Shown: piece by piece, positions 52,430 to 61,292 of the stretch
How positions within the stretch are numbered: the first letter of the stretch is position 1
Layout of the letters: each line of letters begins with the position of its first letter
Assembly: GCA_021323855.1 (NCBI GenBank)
Contig: JAJPKE010000017.1
Span: 1-64,000, forward strand
DNA from: Chloroflexota bacterium
Lineage (GTDB): Bacteria > Chloroflexota > Ktedonobacteria > Ktedonobacterales > JADMIN01
Direction: 5' to 3'
Length of the DNA: 64,000 bases
The notes under the pieces: generated by a model
Told to the model about the DNA's origin: nothing
The model's input: only the letters and a program-made list of their open reading frames with translations
Database searches by the model: none
Translations under genes and position numbers: made by a program

Positions 52430-53578
52430 CTAGGGCAGAATCAGGTGCAGGTCGCCAAACTCGTGCCAGAGATAGCGTTCGTGGAGCGCCGCATCATAGG
52501 CCAGCCGCAGATGCGCGCGACCAGCCAGCGCCTCCAACATCGCCAGGTGCGAGGCGCGCGGCTCGTGCAGGCCGGTTAGCAGCCCATCTATGGCGTGCAT
52601 GCCACGCTCCGGCGTGACGATCACATCGGTCCAGCCTGCGCCGGGATGCACCACACCTTCCGCGTCTGTCACTGTCTCCAATGCGCGCACCACCGTCGTG
52701 CCGACGGCGATCACGCGCCGCCCCTGCGCCCGCGCCTCGTTGACCATCTGCGCCGTCTCAAGCGGCACACGATAGTATTCCTCATACGGCGGTTCATGCT
52801 CTTCCAGGCTCGATACACCGGTATGCAGGATCAGCCGCGCAATCTGCACCCCTTTGGCCTCCAACTGCGCCAGTAGTTCGCCGGTGAAGGCGCGTCCGGC
52901 GGAGGGCATTTCGGCGCTGCCCGGCTCGGTGGCATACACCGTCTGATAATACTCAGAGGGCCACGCCTGCCGCACATAGCCATAGCGAATTGGGAAGCCA
53001 TAGCGCGCGAGATACGGCAGCAGCGGCTCCGGCAGCGCCAGCGTCGCAATCCATAGACGCGGCGACGTGACGGGATGCGCCAGCCGGTCGGTGGCATACG
53101 GCGTCAGCAGGGTTGCGCTGCCGCCAGCCGGCAATTGCAGCGTTTCACCAGCAACGGCCTCGCCGAATGGCGTAGTTCCATGTGCGCCGGGCTGCCGTAG
53201 TTCAACGCTCCACACGTCACCCGGCAGATGCGTCGAAAGGTGCAGTTCCAGCGGCGTGCCGTCGGCGCGCAACACACAGAGCGCCGCGTTCAACGTGCCA
53301 CTGATATTCAGCGCCAGCACGTCGCCGGGCAGCAGATGTTCGCCAATCTCGCGGAAGCGCGTATGGGAGATAGTGTCATCGGTATAGTGCGACACCATCA
53401 GGCGCACCGCATCGCGCGCCAGTCCACGCGCCTCCGGTGGCTCGCTGGCTTCGAGTTCCGGCGGCAGCGTGAAGTTGAGCGGCGCGGGCATGCTCGCCTG
53501 TGACGGCGCAGCGAGATAGCGGTCTTCACCGCCGGGTGACACTGACAACGCCGGTAAAGAAAGAAGTGAAAGTGACAT
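52430..53578 (-). CDS. QueA-like S-adenosylmethionine:tRNA ribosyltransferase-isomerase homologue
   Basis: A 382-residue protein related to QueA, the enzyme that adds the epoxycyclopentane part of queuosine to tRNA. Matches: LNFTLPPELEASEPPEARGLARD, HTRFREIGEHLLPGDVLALNISGTLNAAL, RYGFPIRYGYVRQAWPSEYYQTVYATEPGSAEMPSAGRAFT, HTGVSSLEEHEPPYEEYY, and AVGTTVVRALET. QueA usually has NDTRVIPAR where this has NISGTLNAA, and it is about 35 residues longer. No other queuosine gene (tgt, queG) is nearby, so it may be a variant with another substrate. ATG 53578 is taken; GTG 53581 is an alternative. Confidence 0.75.
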   Translation of the reverse strand: MSLSLLSLPALSVSPGGEDRYLAAPSQASMPAPLNFTLPPELEASEPPEARGLARDAVRLMVSHYTDDTISHTRFREIGEHLLPGDVLALNISGTLNAALCVLRADGTPLELHLSTHLPGDVWSVELRQPGAHGTTPFGEAVAGETLQLPAGGSATLLTPYATDRLAHPVTSPRLWIATLALPEPLLPYLARYGFPIRYGYVRQAWPSEYYQTVYATEPGSAEMPSAGRAFTGELLAQLEAKGVQIARLILHTGVSSLEEHEPPYEEYYRVPLETAQMVNEARAQGRRVIAVGTTVVRALETVTDAEGVVHPGAGWTDVIVTPERGMHAIDGLLTGLHEPRASHLAMLEALAGRAHLRLAYDAALHERYLWHEFGDLHLILP

Positions 53579-53631
53579 CACGCGTCCTGGCTTTCATAAA
53601 CGCCCACATGTAGGGCAGGTGTATCTCTTAT

Positions 53632-54774
53632 TCACGATTCATCAGCGGCGGGCGGAAGCTGAAACAGCGTCAGTTGCATGCCGTCCGGCGCGCGCATCCG
53701 CTGGCTGGGATTGCCCCAGGAGGTCATCACCGGCTCATGCACGGCAGCGCCGCCGTTGCGTTCGAGCGCGGCAGCCGTCGCCCGCACATCCGCAACTTCC
53801 AGCGCCAGCCGCACCGGACCCGACACGCGCTGCCCCGCTTCCATGGCATCGGTATAGGCGGAGTCCGCCGGATCGAGCAGTTCAATGGTGCCACGGCCAG
53901 CGGCCAGCACGATTCCGCGTCCCTCCGCCGTATTCCACTCTTTCACCGTCTCCAACCCGAAGCCGTCGCGGTAGAGCCGCAGCGCAGCCTCGTAGTCTGC
54001 AACCGTCAGCGCCACGCGCAACTCGCGGACGCCACGCTCCGGCGCTGGCTCATGCGCTGGTTCGCCTGCGACGTTCACCTCACGCGCACGATAGCGCCCG
54101 CTGGGCAGGTCGCCGGTCAAGAGCGCCAGCAGTCCAGGAACGCTCACCTCCGGCAGTGGCCGGTCGCTGATATCTTCGCCGGGAAACGCCTCCTGGTGCA
54201 TCTGCGTCCGCATATCGCCGGGGTCCACCCAATAGACACGCCAATCCGGTTGTTCAGCGGCGAGGACATGCGAGAGTTGTTCGAGCGCGGCCTTGCTGGA
54301 GCCATAGCCGCCCCAGCCCTCGTATTGCTCAACTGCGGCATCGCTGGTGATATTGAGAATGCGCGCGCCGGAGGTGAAGGTGTCGCGGAGTTCCTGGATC
54401 AGCGCCAGCGGCGCAATGGTATTGGCGCGGTAGACCTCTTCGAGGACATCGAGCGGATAATCGAGCAGGTTGGGCTGCGGACTCGGCCCCAGGATGCTGG
54501 CGTTGTTCACCAGCGCATCCACGCTGCCCAGTTCACGGGCCGCATCGGCCAGCGCGCGGCGGTGCGTCGCGTCAGTGACATCGCCGGCAATGGCGACCAC
54601 GCGCGTCTGCTGCGCCAGTTCCGCACGGACAGCTTCCAGCGCATCCGCGCCGCGCGCATCTATGATGAGACGCCAGCCACGGCGTGCCAGGTCACGCGCC
54701 AGCGCCAGGCCCAATCCCCGCGAGGCACCAGTAATTACTATCGTCTGTTGCTCTTTATTGTCAGAGGTGGTCAT
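53632..54774 (-). CDS. SDR dehydrogenase fused to a VOC domain
   Basis: A 380-residue two-domain protein. Residues 1-240 are a short-chain dehydrogenase: TGASRGLG at 15-22 binds the nucleotide, LVNNASI follows, and the catalytic set is Ser in NITSDAA, with YGSSK as the YxxxK. Residues 255-375 are a vicinal oxygen chelate domain: RVALTVADYEAALRLYRDGFGLETVKEWN and VRLALEVADVRATAAALERNGGAAV. The linker REVNVAGEPAHEPAPERG joins them. A single protein with both parts is uncommon. It lies upstream of the QueA-like gene, 53 bases away, so it is probably in its transcript. Substrates unknown. Confidence 0.85.
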   Translation of the reverse strand: MTTSDNKEQQTIVITGASRGLGLALARDLARRGWRLIIDARGADALEAVRAELAQQTRVVAIAGDVTDATHRRALADAARELGSVDALVNNASILGPSPQPNLLDYPLDVLEEVYRANTIAPLALIQELRDTFTSGARILNITSDAAVEQYEGWGGYGSSKAALEQLSHVLAAEQPDWRVYWVDPGDMRTQMHQEAFPGEDISDRPLPEVSVPGLLALLTGDLPSGRYRAREVNVAGEPAHEPAPERGVRELRVALTVADYEAALRLYRDGFGLETVKEWNTAEGRGIVLAAGRGTIELLDPADSAYTDAMEAGQRVSGPVRLALEVADVRATAAALERNGGAAVHEPVMTSWGNPSQRMRAPDGMQLTLFQLPPAADES

Positions 54775-54809
54775 GGTTTGCCCATCCTTTCCACGCTACT
54801 ACGCTCATG

Positions 54810-54838
54810 CGTATACCAACACTCTATGGCGCAGGCAA
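54810..54838 (-). promoter_or_regulatory. Promoter for the SDR-VOC gene
   Basis: On the minus strand TTGCCT (54838-54833) and TATACG (54815-54810) are 17 bases apart, giving a start near 54803, about 30 bases before the ATG. Confidence 0.5.
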
Positions 54839-54887
54839 GGAAGGCGCCTCGTACAAAAGGCTATACCACGCCTGTACGAAAGAACGG

Positions 54888-55445
54888 TTATTGCGAACGA
54901 TGTTTGGGGTCCGGCACAGACGGCGAAACATGTATGGTCGTGCCGTCGCGCAGATCGAGATAATAGGAGAAATCGAGCCAGCCAGGGGAAACGCCATATT
55001 GCGTCAGCGCCATTGCCAGTTCCGCGCGATGCTGCGCGGTGTGCATGATGAGATGCGAGAGAATGTGCCACAGCGCGTACTCGTTCGGCTCGCCCTGCGT
55101 ATTGACGTATGCTACCGGACGGGCCAGCGCGTCGTCATCGAGCGTCGCCAGGAAATCGCGCATCTCGCGGTCGCTGGTCTCCCAGCAGGCGCGCAAATCG
55201 CTAACGGTGGCAAAGCCAGAAGCCAATAGTTGCGGCGGTGAGGCTTCGCCGCGCGCTCGCGCTAGCCAGACACGCTGCGCGCTGACCAGATGCGTCAGCG
55301 TCTCGCGCAGTGTGCCATAACCGCCAGCCAGCGGCAGGTCGAGCGCCGTCTCGTCCTGCTCATCCAGGCGCGCGGCGGCGGCGAATAGCTGTTCATTAGC
55401 CCAGGCGGTGAACTCATAGAGCGTGCGGAAATACTCAATGCTCAT
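54888..55445 (-). CDS. DinB/YfiT-like metal-dependent four-helix protein
   Basis: A 185-residue protein of the DinB superfamily. Three histidines for the metal are visible: LTHLVSAQ, and in LSHLIMHTAQHRAELA two more. The four-helix pattern runs YEFTAWANEQLFAAAARL, LRETLTHLVSAQRVWL, and WHILSHLIMHTAQHRAEL. The family is linked with DNA damage response in Bacillus or with thiol (bacillithiol/mycothiol) transfer. The ATG at 55445 has GGGAGGG upstream. Role in this organism unclear. Confidence 0.85.
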   Translation of the reverse strand: MSIEYFRTLYEFTAWANEQLFAAAARLDEQDETALDLPLAGGYGTLRETLTHLVSAQRVWLARARGEASPPQLLASGFATVSDLRACWETSDREMRDFLATLDDDALARPVAYVNTQGEPNEYALWHILSHLIMHTAQHRAELAMALTQYGVSPGWLDFSYYLDLRDGTTIHVSPSVPDPKHRSQ

Positions 55446-55515
55446 GGCGGTCGGCCCTCCCGCTGGCATTGTGTCACATCCAACATCCTGCCACTTGCCG
55501 CGTTGCGCGCTGGGA

Positions 55516-56082
55516 TTATGCGCGTTCGTAGATGATGATGCGCTTGTTCGCCTGGCGCAGCGTCTCTAATTCGAGCTGCGTCGCGGGATTCGGGACAGCG
55601 CCGGGTCGGCGCGCATAGATCACGACATCGCAATTTTGCAGGACAGGGAGAAACTTCTCAGCCCACTGCGGGTCCAACCGCCCGCCCCACTGATAGCGTG
55701 GCGGCGGAATAGAAACGGAGACCTGCTGGCCGCGCAGCAGCAGGCCGTTCGCCGCCTCCATCTTGATATCTTCATCCTCGGTATTTGCTATCAACGGAAT
55801 GGGCCGGCTACTCGTCACACCGTCCAGCACGCTGGTGCGCTGGAGAAGAGCCTCGACATCTGCCGCTTCCAGGCCGCGCTGATACTGTGGCCGGCGCTCC
55901 GGGCGATCCAGTGGCGCGTTCGCCTCGAAACGTCGTGGGTCATCGGGGCGGTCTACCATTGGCGTGCCATGCACGGGGCAGTTCGGAGCAGCGGCAGTGG
56001 CGGGCGCATCCACAAAGCGGTCGCATCGCGTACACCAGTAGGTTTTCATGTTGGGTCTGGGACCGAAATTCACCAGTTTCAT
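55516..56082 (-). CDS. Zinc-ribbon protein of unknown function
   Basis: A 188-residue protein. The N-terminus has YWCTRCDRFV and NCPVHGTP, a CxxC...CxxH zinc ribbon. The C-terminal part (about 100-188, ANTEDEDIKMEAANGLLLRGQQVSVSIPPP, LQNCDVVIYARRPGAVPNPATQLELETLRQANKRIIIYE) looks like an alpha/beta domain of the type seen in nucleoside deoxyribosyltransferase-like folds, but this is a guess. It lies on the same strand as, and upstream of, the DinB gene. No family recognised. Confidence 0.6.
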   Translation of the reverse strand: MKLVNFGPRPNMKTYWCTRCDRFVDAPATAAAPNCPVHGTPMVDRPDDPRRFEANAPLDRPERRPQYQRGLEAADVEALLQRTSVLDGVTSSRPIPLIANTEDEDIKMEAANGLLLRGQQVSVSIPPPRYQWGGRLDPQWAEKFLPVLQNCDVVIYARRPGAVPNPATQLELETLRQANKRIIIYERA

Positions 56083-56182
56083 GAGTTATTTGCCTCGCTT
56101 GCTTCACACTTGATACATAAAAATAAAATGCGATACTGCCCACTCGTTCAGTTGGCAGCATCATATCACAAGCGTGCGCACA

Positions 56183-58525
56183 ATGAGTGAAGAATCGAAC
56201 GGCAGAAAAAAGTCGCCCCTACCAGCCGACGATTATCTGCCCTGTGCTACCATGAGGCAATCGAAGAGTTCAGCCGATTTTCACTCTGTTATCCGGTTCT
56301 GCGCGTTATCAAAGGGCGCTCATCTCTTGCATCCTGTGCCTTCGCTACATCCTGTCAATACTCTGCGAGCATCGCTGCGGCGCATCCGCCTGAGTACGCT
56401 GCTGGCGAGCATCAACGTGGCGCTGTTGCTGGTGGCCGTTGCTGGTGTTGCGCTGGTGGCGCTGCATCTGCTTCAGCAGCTTGCCGATCAGCAGGCGCTG
56501 GCGCGCGTCTCGCAGGCAGGCGTCAGCGCGCAGCACGCCCTCAGCCGCAGCGGCGATGACCTGGGAATCGCCGCGCAGGTGCTTGCCGAACGCCCCACCC
56601 TCAAACATGACCTCGATTCGGGCGACAGCGCCGCGCTCGCCGCCTATCTCGACCAGTATCGCCGTTCCAGCCAGTTCGATGGCTGCGCCGTGTTGCTGGC
56701 CGGTCAGGTACTCGCCGCCAGCGGTCCCGCGCTGCCCTGGGCAGACATCCAGGCGCAGGAAGGCGCGCAATCCGTCGCCGGTGGGCAGTTTTTGTATACG
56801 CAGCCAGGGAAGTTGCCGCTGCTGCTCGGCGGTTGGGCGGCGGTTCCCGGCGAGGCTGGCGCGCTCGTCCTGACGGCTGACCAACTGGATGCGCGTTTTG
56901 CCCAGCAGATCAGCGCGCAGGTGGAGCTGCCGGTCGCCATCCTCTCGCGCCCGGCGGCGCTGGCGGCCACCAGCGACCCGCGTTACGCGCTTCGCCAGCG
57001 CGCACTCTCGAACAACCGCGCCATCGTGGCATATCTCAGCACAGCAGCCGTCTACCTGGATATCGAGCCAATACGCGCGCCATCGGGCGAGGCAGTCGGC
57101 GTGCTGGAAACGACGCTGCCCGCGACAGACACCGCCAATACGCTGCGCCAGTTCACAGAGACGCTCATCGTACTGGCGGTCTGCGTCATTGCGCTGGCGG
57201 CGGCGATCAGCTTCTTCATCGGGCGGCGGCTGGGGCGTCCGCTGCGCACGCTGACCATCGCGGCGGCGCGCATCGGTGGCGGCGACCTGGCAACGCCGGT
57301 GCGTTCCGCTCCCAGCGCGGAGATTGGCACGCTGGCGGCGACGCTGGAAGAGATGCGCGCGCGGCTGTTGCGGCTGACTGGTGATCTGCGCCGCCAGCAG
57401 GCGGAAGCCGAAGCCATCCTCACCGGCATCGTCGAGGGCGTCTTTACGGTGGACCGCGAGCGGCGCATCCGCTACCTGAATCCCCAGGCGGCGGCGCTGC
57501 TAGGCGTCGCGCCGGAGCAGGCAAGTGGAGCGATTGGCCGCTTCTGTGGTGATGTCCTCAACCCGCAGCGACGCGACGGTGTGCGCCCCTGCGAGGAACA
57601 TTGCCCCATCGTGCATGCGCGCTTCCGTGGCGCAACGCAGGCGACCGAACACCTGACGCTGGCGAATGGGCAACGCCGCACCATCGTCATCACCAGCGCC
57701 GCGCCGGCGGAGGAGCAGCAGGTGCAGGTGATGCGCGACGAGAGCGCCATCGAGACAACGCGCCGCCTGCGCGATACCGTTCTCGCCAACATCTCGCACG
57801 AGTTCAAGACACCGCTCGCCGCGCAGCAGGCGTCCATCGAGTTATTGCTGGAACAGTTGCCACAGCTTTCGCTGGAGCAGGCGAGTGATCTCGTGCTGGC
57901 ACTGCAACGCGGCACCCTCCGTCTGACCCAACTCATTGACAACTTGCTCGAAAGCGTGCGTATTGAATCAGGGAAGGACACCATTCGCCGCCAGCCGGTT
58001 GCGCTGGATGAGGTGATCGAGGAGGCGCTCGATATGACGCGCCCGCTGATGCGCCTGCGCAGCCAGGAGGCGATCATCAGCCTGCCGTATCCGCTGCCGC
58101 TGGTGAGGGGAGACGCGCCACGACTGACGCAGGTGTTTGTGAACCTGCTGGCGAACGCCAACAAGTTTGCGCCCGCAGGCTCAACAATCTCGCTTGGTGG
58201 CATGGTGGATGAGCGGCAGGTGACGCTCTGGGTGGAGGATGAGGGGCCCGGATTGCCACAAGGAGCAGGCGCGGCGCTCTTCGCGCGATTTGAGCGATTC
58301 GCGCGGGCAACGGGCGAGGAGCCGGAGCAGAGCGGCATGGGATTGGGGCTGTGGATCGCCAAGTCCATCATCGAGCGGCACGGCGGGCAGATTGCGGCAG
58401 AGCGCCAGGGAACAGGCACTCGTCTGTGCGTTACGCTGCCGGTAAGTCAAGCGATTGAGGTGGTCGAGATGGTCGAGGTGGTCGAAGCGGAGGAGCGAGT
58501 GGGCAATGAAGATACTGGTCGTTGA
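56183..58525 (+). CDS. Sensor histidine kinase with HAMP and PAS
   Basis: A 780-residue membrane kinase. Parts: cytoplasmic tail of about 70 residues; membrane segment 1 (73-97); an outside sensing region (about 98-325); segment 2 (327-349); HAMP (350-400); PAS (about 415-515); HisKA with ISHEFKTP and the phosphorylated His539; and HATPase with NLLANANKFAPAG (N box), EDEGPGLP (G1) and GMGLGLWIAKS (G2). The PAS holds FCGDVL, PCEEHCPI, a cysteine-rich insert. The end has repeats of VVEMVEVVEAEE. The start is uncertain (ATG 56183 or GTG 56174; no good ribosome site). The regulator gene overlaps its end by 20 bases. Confidence 0.88.
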   Translation: MSEESNGRKKSPLPADDYLPCATMRQSKSSADFHSVIRFCALSKGAHLLHPVPSLHPVNTLRASLRRIRLSTLLASINVALLLVAVAGVALVALHLLQQLADQQALARVSQAGVSAQHALSRSGDDLGIAAQVLAERPTLKHDLDSGDSAALAAYLDQYRRSSQFDGCAVLLAGQVLAASGPALPWADIQAQEGAQSVAGGQFLYTQPGKLPLLLGGWAAVPGEAGALVLTADQLDARFAQQISAQVELPVAILSRPAALAATSDPRYALRQRALSNNRAIVAYLSTAAVYLDIEPIRAPSGEAVGVLETTLPATDTANTLRQFTETLIVLAVCVIALAAAISFFIGRRLGRPLRTLTIAAARIGGGDLATPVRSAPSAEIGTLAATLEEMRARLLRLTGDLRRQQAEAEAILTGIVEGVFTVDRERRIRYLNPQAAALLGVAPEQASGAIGRFCGDVLNPQRRDGVRPCEEHCPIVHARFRGATQATEHLTLANGQRRTIVITSAAPAEEQQVQVMRDESAIETTRRLRDTVLANISHEFKTPLAAQQASIELLLEQLPQLSLEQASDLVLALQRGTLRLTQLIDNLLESVRIESGKDTIRRQPVALDEVIEEALDMTRPLMRLRSQEAIISLPYPLPLVRGDAPRLTQVFVNLLANANKFAPAGSTISLGGMVDERQVTLWVEDEGPGLPQGAGAALFARFERFARATGEEPEQSGMGLGLWIAKSIIERHGGQIAAERQGTGTRLCVTLPVSQAIEVVEMVEVVEAEERVGNEDTGR

Positions 58526-59195
58526 CGATGATCTCGAACTGCTGGGGTTGGTGGGATTTGCGCTCCGTGCGGAAGAGTACGCTGTGGTGGAGGCGACCGA
58601 CGGCGCAGAGGCGCTACTGCTCTTCCAGCGCGAGCAGCCGGACCTGGTGATCCTCGACATCAATCTGCCCGGCCTCAATGGCTTCGAGGTCTGCCGCCAG
58701 ATGCGCGCGGAGGCGACGACGCCGATTCTGATGCTGACGGCGCGCAGCACCGAAGACGATCATGTGCATGGGCTGGACCAGGGGGCCGACGACTATCTCA
58801 CCAAGCCTTTCAGCCCGCAGACGTTGCTGGCACATGTGCGGGCGTTGCTGCGCCGCTCCGGCATGGACCGGCCTGCGCCACTGGTGGCGGGCGACCTGCG
58901 GCTCTCGCTGGAAGACCGGACGATTAGCGTCTGCGGCGGCGAACCGATTCACCTGACGAAACGCGAGTTTTCCCTGCTTCAGTATCTCATCGCTAACCCG
59001 GAGCGCACACTTTCCACTGAGCGGCTCACCAGCCAGGTCTGGGGCTACACGGGAACCGATGACCGGCAATTGCTCAAACAGATAGTCCATCGCATCCGCC
59101 AGAAGATCGAACTGGACCCTGCCGACCCGCGCTATCTGGTGACGGTCTCCGGCGTTGGCTATCTGCTGCGCCCAACGCCAAAAGCCACTTCATAG
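58506..59195 (+). CDS. OmpR/PhoB-type response regulator
   Basis: A 229-residue two-domain regulator. Receiver domain: DDD at 7-9 with phosphoacceptor Asp51 (LVILDINLPG), Thr78 (MLTAR) and Lys100 (DYLTKPFSP). The C-terminal winged helix (about 130-225) has LTKREFSLLQYLIANPERTLSTERLTSQVWG and the DDRQLLKQIVHRIRQKIELDPADPRYLVTVSGVGYLL recognition part. It starts inside the end of the kinase gene, so the pair is one translational unit. Target genes are not known; the L,D-transpeptidase gene directly downstream is a candidate. Confidence 0.93.
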   Translation: MKILVVDDDLELLGLVGFALRAEEYAVVEATDGAEALLLFQREQPDLVILDINLPGLNGFEVCRQMRAEATTPILMLTARSTEDDHVHGLDQGADDYLTKPFSPQTLLAHVRALLRRSGMDRPAPLVAGDLRLSLEDRTISVCGGEPIHLTKREFSLLQYLIANPERTLSTERLTSQVWGYTGTDDRQLLKQIVHRIRQKIELDPADPRYLVTVSGVGYLLRPTPKATS

Positions 59196-59299
59196 AGCAT
59201 CATGCGGTTACGCTCTCTTCACCAGGCCGTTGCTTATCATGGTGGATGTTTGTTTTTTATCAAGACATGTGCATGCAAAGAAGGCAAAGAAGGATGGCG

Positions 59300-60106
59300 A
59301 TGGCATTGAAGTCACGCTCGTTAGCCCTGTTAGCCCTCAGTTCTGGCCTGCTCATCTGCGTGCTGCTGCTCAGCAGTTGTGGCGGCACGAACAGCACTGG
59401 CACTACACCTGCCGCCTCGCCGGTGGCGACGGTCGCCTATCTCCCGCCGACTGTGGTATCGCTGACGCCCAGCCCGACCAAAGAGCCGACGGCCACCCCA
59501 CACCCGTCCAACCCAGGGCCACCGCCAACGCCGCCACCCGCCGGTCCGGCGCCAGCCGGTGGCGTGCCCAACGTCGGCGGGCAATTGATTCTGGTGAGCC
59601 TGAGCCAGCAGTGGCTCTGGGTGTACCAGAATCGCACGCTGCTCTTCGATACGCCGGTGACGACCGGCATGCCGCAATTGCCCACGCCAGACGGCACCTA
59701 TAGCGTGCAGTATCATGAAGCCAACGTGATGTTCTATTCGCCCTGGCCTCAAGGCTCACCATATTACTATCCGCCGGAACACGTCAATTACGCGATGTAT
59801 TTCGCCTATAACGGCTACTTCATCCATGACGCGCCCTGGCGGGAGCGGTTTGGTCCGGGCACCAACTATCCGCATACCGATCCCAATGGGCAGCATGTCA
59901 CCGGCAGTCATGGCTGCGTGGAGTTGCCTACCTCAGCGATGGCCTGGGTGTATAACTGGGCGTATGACGGCGCAACTATCGTAATTTATGGCACCGCGCC
60001 GGTGCCACCACCCAGCCCAACGGCCACGCCGACGCATCAGCCGACCGCACCGCCAACAGCGACACCGACTAAGCCGCCCAATCCGACGGCCACGCCAACA
60101 GCCTAA
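59300..60106 (+). CDS. Lipoprotein L,D-transpeptidase (YkuD)
   Basis: A 268-residue lipoprotein with signal core LLICVLLLSSCGG. A Pro/Thr-rich spacer (about 30-85) extends it into the wall. The YkuD domain (about 95-235) has HDAPWRERFG and the active-site motif GSHGCVELP with Cys206. It forms 3-3 links in peptidoglycan or attaches proteins. The tail is again Pro/Thr-rich, ending TATPTA. The ATG at 59300 is chosen since AAGAAGG lies six bases upstream and the signal peptide then is ideal; ATG 59294 and 59246 are alternatives. It lies 104 bases after the response regulator. Confidence 0.88.
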   Translation: MALKSRSLALLALSSGLLICVLLLSSCGGTNSTGTTPAASPVATVAYLPPTVVSLTPSPTKEPTATPHPSNPGPPPTPPPAGPAPAGGVPNVGGQLILVSLSQQWLWVYQNRTLLFDTPVTTGMPQLPTPDGTYSVQYHEANVMFYSPWPQGSPYYYPPEHVNYAMYFAYNGYFIHDAPWRERFGPGTNYPHTDPNGQHVTGSHGCVELPTSAMAWVYNWAYDGATIVIYGTAPVPPPSPTATPTHQPTAPPTATPTKPPNPTATPTA

Positions 60107-60131
60107 CGCCTCGCGGTGATTGGCAGACTAT

Positions 60132-60164
60132 GAGGGAGTGCAAGTAGGTTTTTCGCACTCCCTC
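60132..60164. terminator. Bidirectional terminator between convergent genes
   Basis: GAGGGAGTGC (60132-60141) pairs perfectly with GCACTCCCTC (60155-60164); GTTTGTTC follows on the plus strand. It lies between the L,D-transpeptidase (ends 60106) and the minus-strand lipoprotein (ends 60171). Confidence 0.7.
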
Positions 60165-60170
60165 GTTTGT

Positions 60171-61115
60171 TCATTGCTGCGATACAGGACCAGGGCAAAT
60201 GAGCTTTGTTGGTGGATTGGTAGGCGGAGGCAGTTCTGACTGCATCGCCGCTGTGGTGCAGGCGCCGCCGCTCCATTCCTGAGACGCCTGGCCACCGAGG
60301 AACTGGAGCGTCTGGTTGGGAACGGTGATACTTGGGCCGCCGCTATCCTGCCAGAGACTCATGCTAACGGTATACGTGCCGGGCTGTGCGACGTTGATCT
60401 GCACGAGGATATCCGTTGGCCCCGCAGCGGTCGGCCCGACGAGTGGTGGCGGTTCCACCGCTGGCTTGTTCCAGGGTTGGAAGGTATTCGGGTCGTGCCC
60501 GTTAATAGGCGCCGTCACCGTCGCTCCGACATTACTCGATGTGAAACTGACAGTTCCATCGCCAGCAGGTACAGGACCGGCGGGGCAGGCCGTCGAAGGC
60601 GTCCAGCCGCCAGGATCGCTGTAGGATTGGTCAACGCAGGGACGATAGATATTAGGCGCTGGCGCGGTCAGCGGCTGGAACGCCACGATACGCACAGTGA
60701 CGCCGCATATGGACCCTTGCTGGCCGGTCGGTGGCGCGGTGACGGCGAAGTCATAGTATGCAGTTGTTTTCAGTGCAACTGGTGAGCCGTTCGTTGCCAC
60801 GCTCACCGGCTGTGGTTTGGGTGATAAGGTATCGGCAAGCCGCTCATAGTAGTTGATATCCCTGCTTCCATAGCGTTGATACTGCACGCCAGAAACGGCT
60901 AGCGGCGTACCGCCGCTGGCGCTACAGATCGCTGGCGCAACTAATGGCTGGGTTATAGCAGTGTTAGATGCGGCAGCGGATTGCGTAGAGGAAGCTGAAG
61001 GTGGCGAAGGCGGTGTTTGCCCCTGGCACGCGGTCAAGAGCAGTGCAGTGAGCGCCAGAAGCAGCCCCACTATCCATGTTCGCGTCATGCGTGTCTTATC
61101 ATAATACAGGCGCAT
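60171..61115 (-). CDS. Lipoprotein of unknown function
   Basis: A 314-residue lipoprotein. The signal core is IVGLLLALTALLLTACQG with Cys at about residue 30. A Pro/Ser-rich spacer (31-65) leads to a beta-rich exported domain with several Cys in CSASGG, SICGVTV, RPCVDQS, TACPAG, ACTTA and ICPG. No known family is apparent. AAGGGAAATAAATAT precedes ATG 61115; ATG 61088 is an alternative. It stands alone, convergent with the L,D-transpeptidase. Confidence 0.65.
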   Translation of the reverse strand: MRLYYDKTRMTRTWIVGLLLALTALLLTACQGQTPPSPPSASSTQSAAASNTAITQPLVAPAICSASGGTPLAVSGVQYQRYGSRDINYYERLADTLSPKPQPVSVATNGSPVALKTTAYYDFAVTAPPTGQQGSICGVTVRIVAFQPLTAPAPNIYRPCVDQSYSDPGGWTPSTACPAGPVPAGDGTVSFTSSNVGATVTAPINGHDPNTFQPWNKPAVEPPPLVGPTAAGPTDILVQINVAQPGTYTVSMSLWQDSGGPSITVPNQTLQFLGGQASQEWSGGACTTAAMQSELPPPTNPPTKLICPGPVSQQ

Positions 61116-61292
61116 ATATTTATTTCCCTTTCCTGGCTACCAGCGTTAGCTAGCTCTCTTCCGTCATCGCACTCACCATTACCGCCGGTGCGTTCTTCGC
61201 ATGTCAGGGCGATTGGTGGCTAGTATTGCATGGCAGCAGAGGAAAATCTGTGAGCCAGGTCACACCGCGAACTATCCGAAATATGACGACCG

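Noticed and set aside
53674-54963. Plus-strand frame of 429 codons opposite the SDR-VOC gene
   Set aside because: Antisense of a gene with clear SDR and VOC motifs, and it runs through that gene's promoter.
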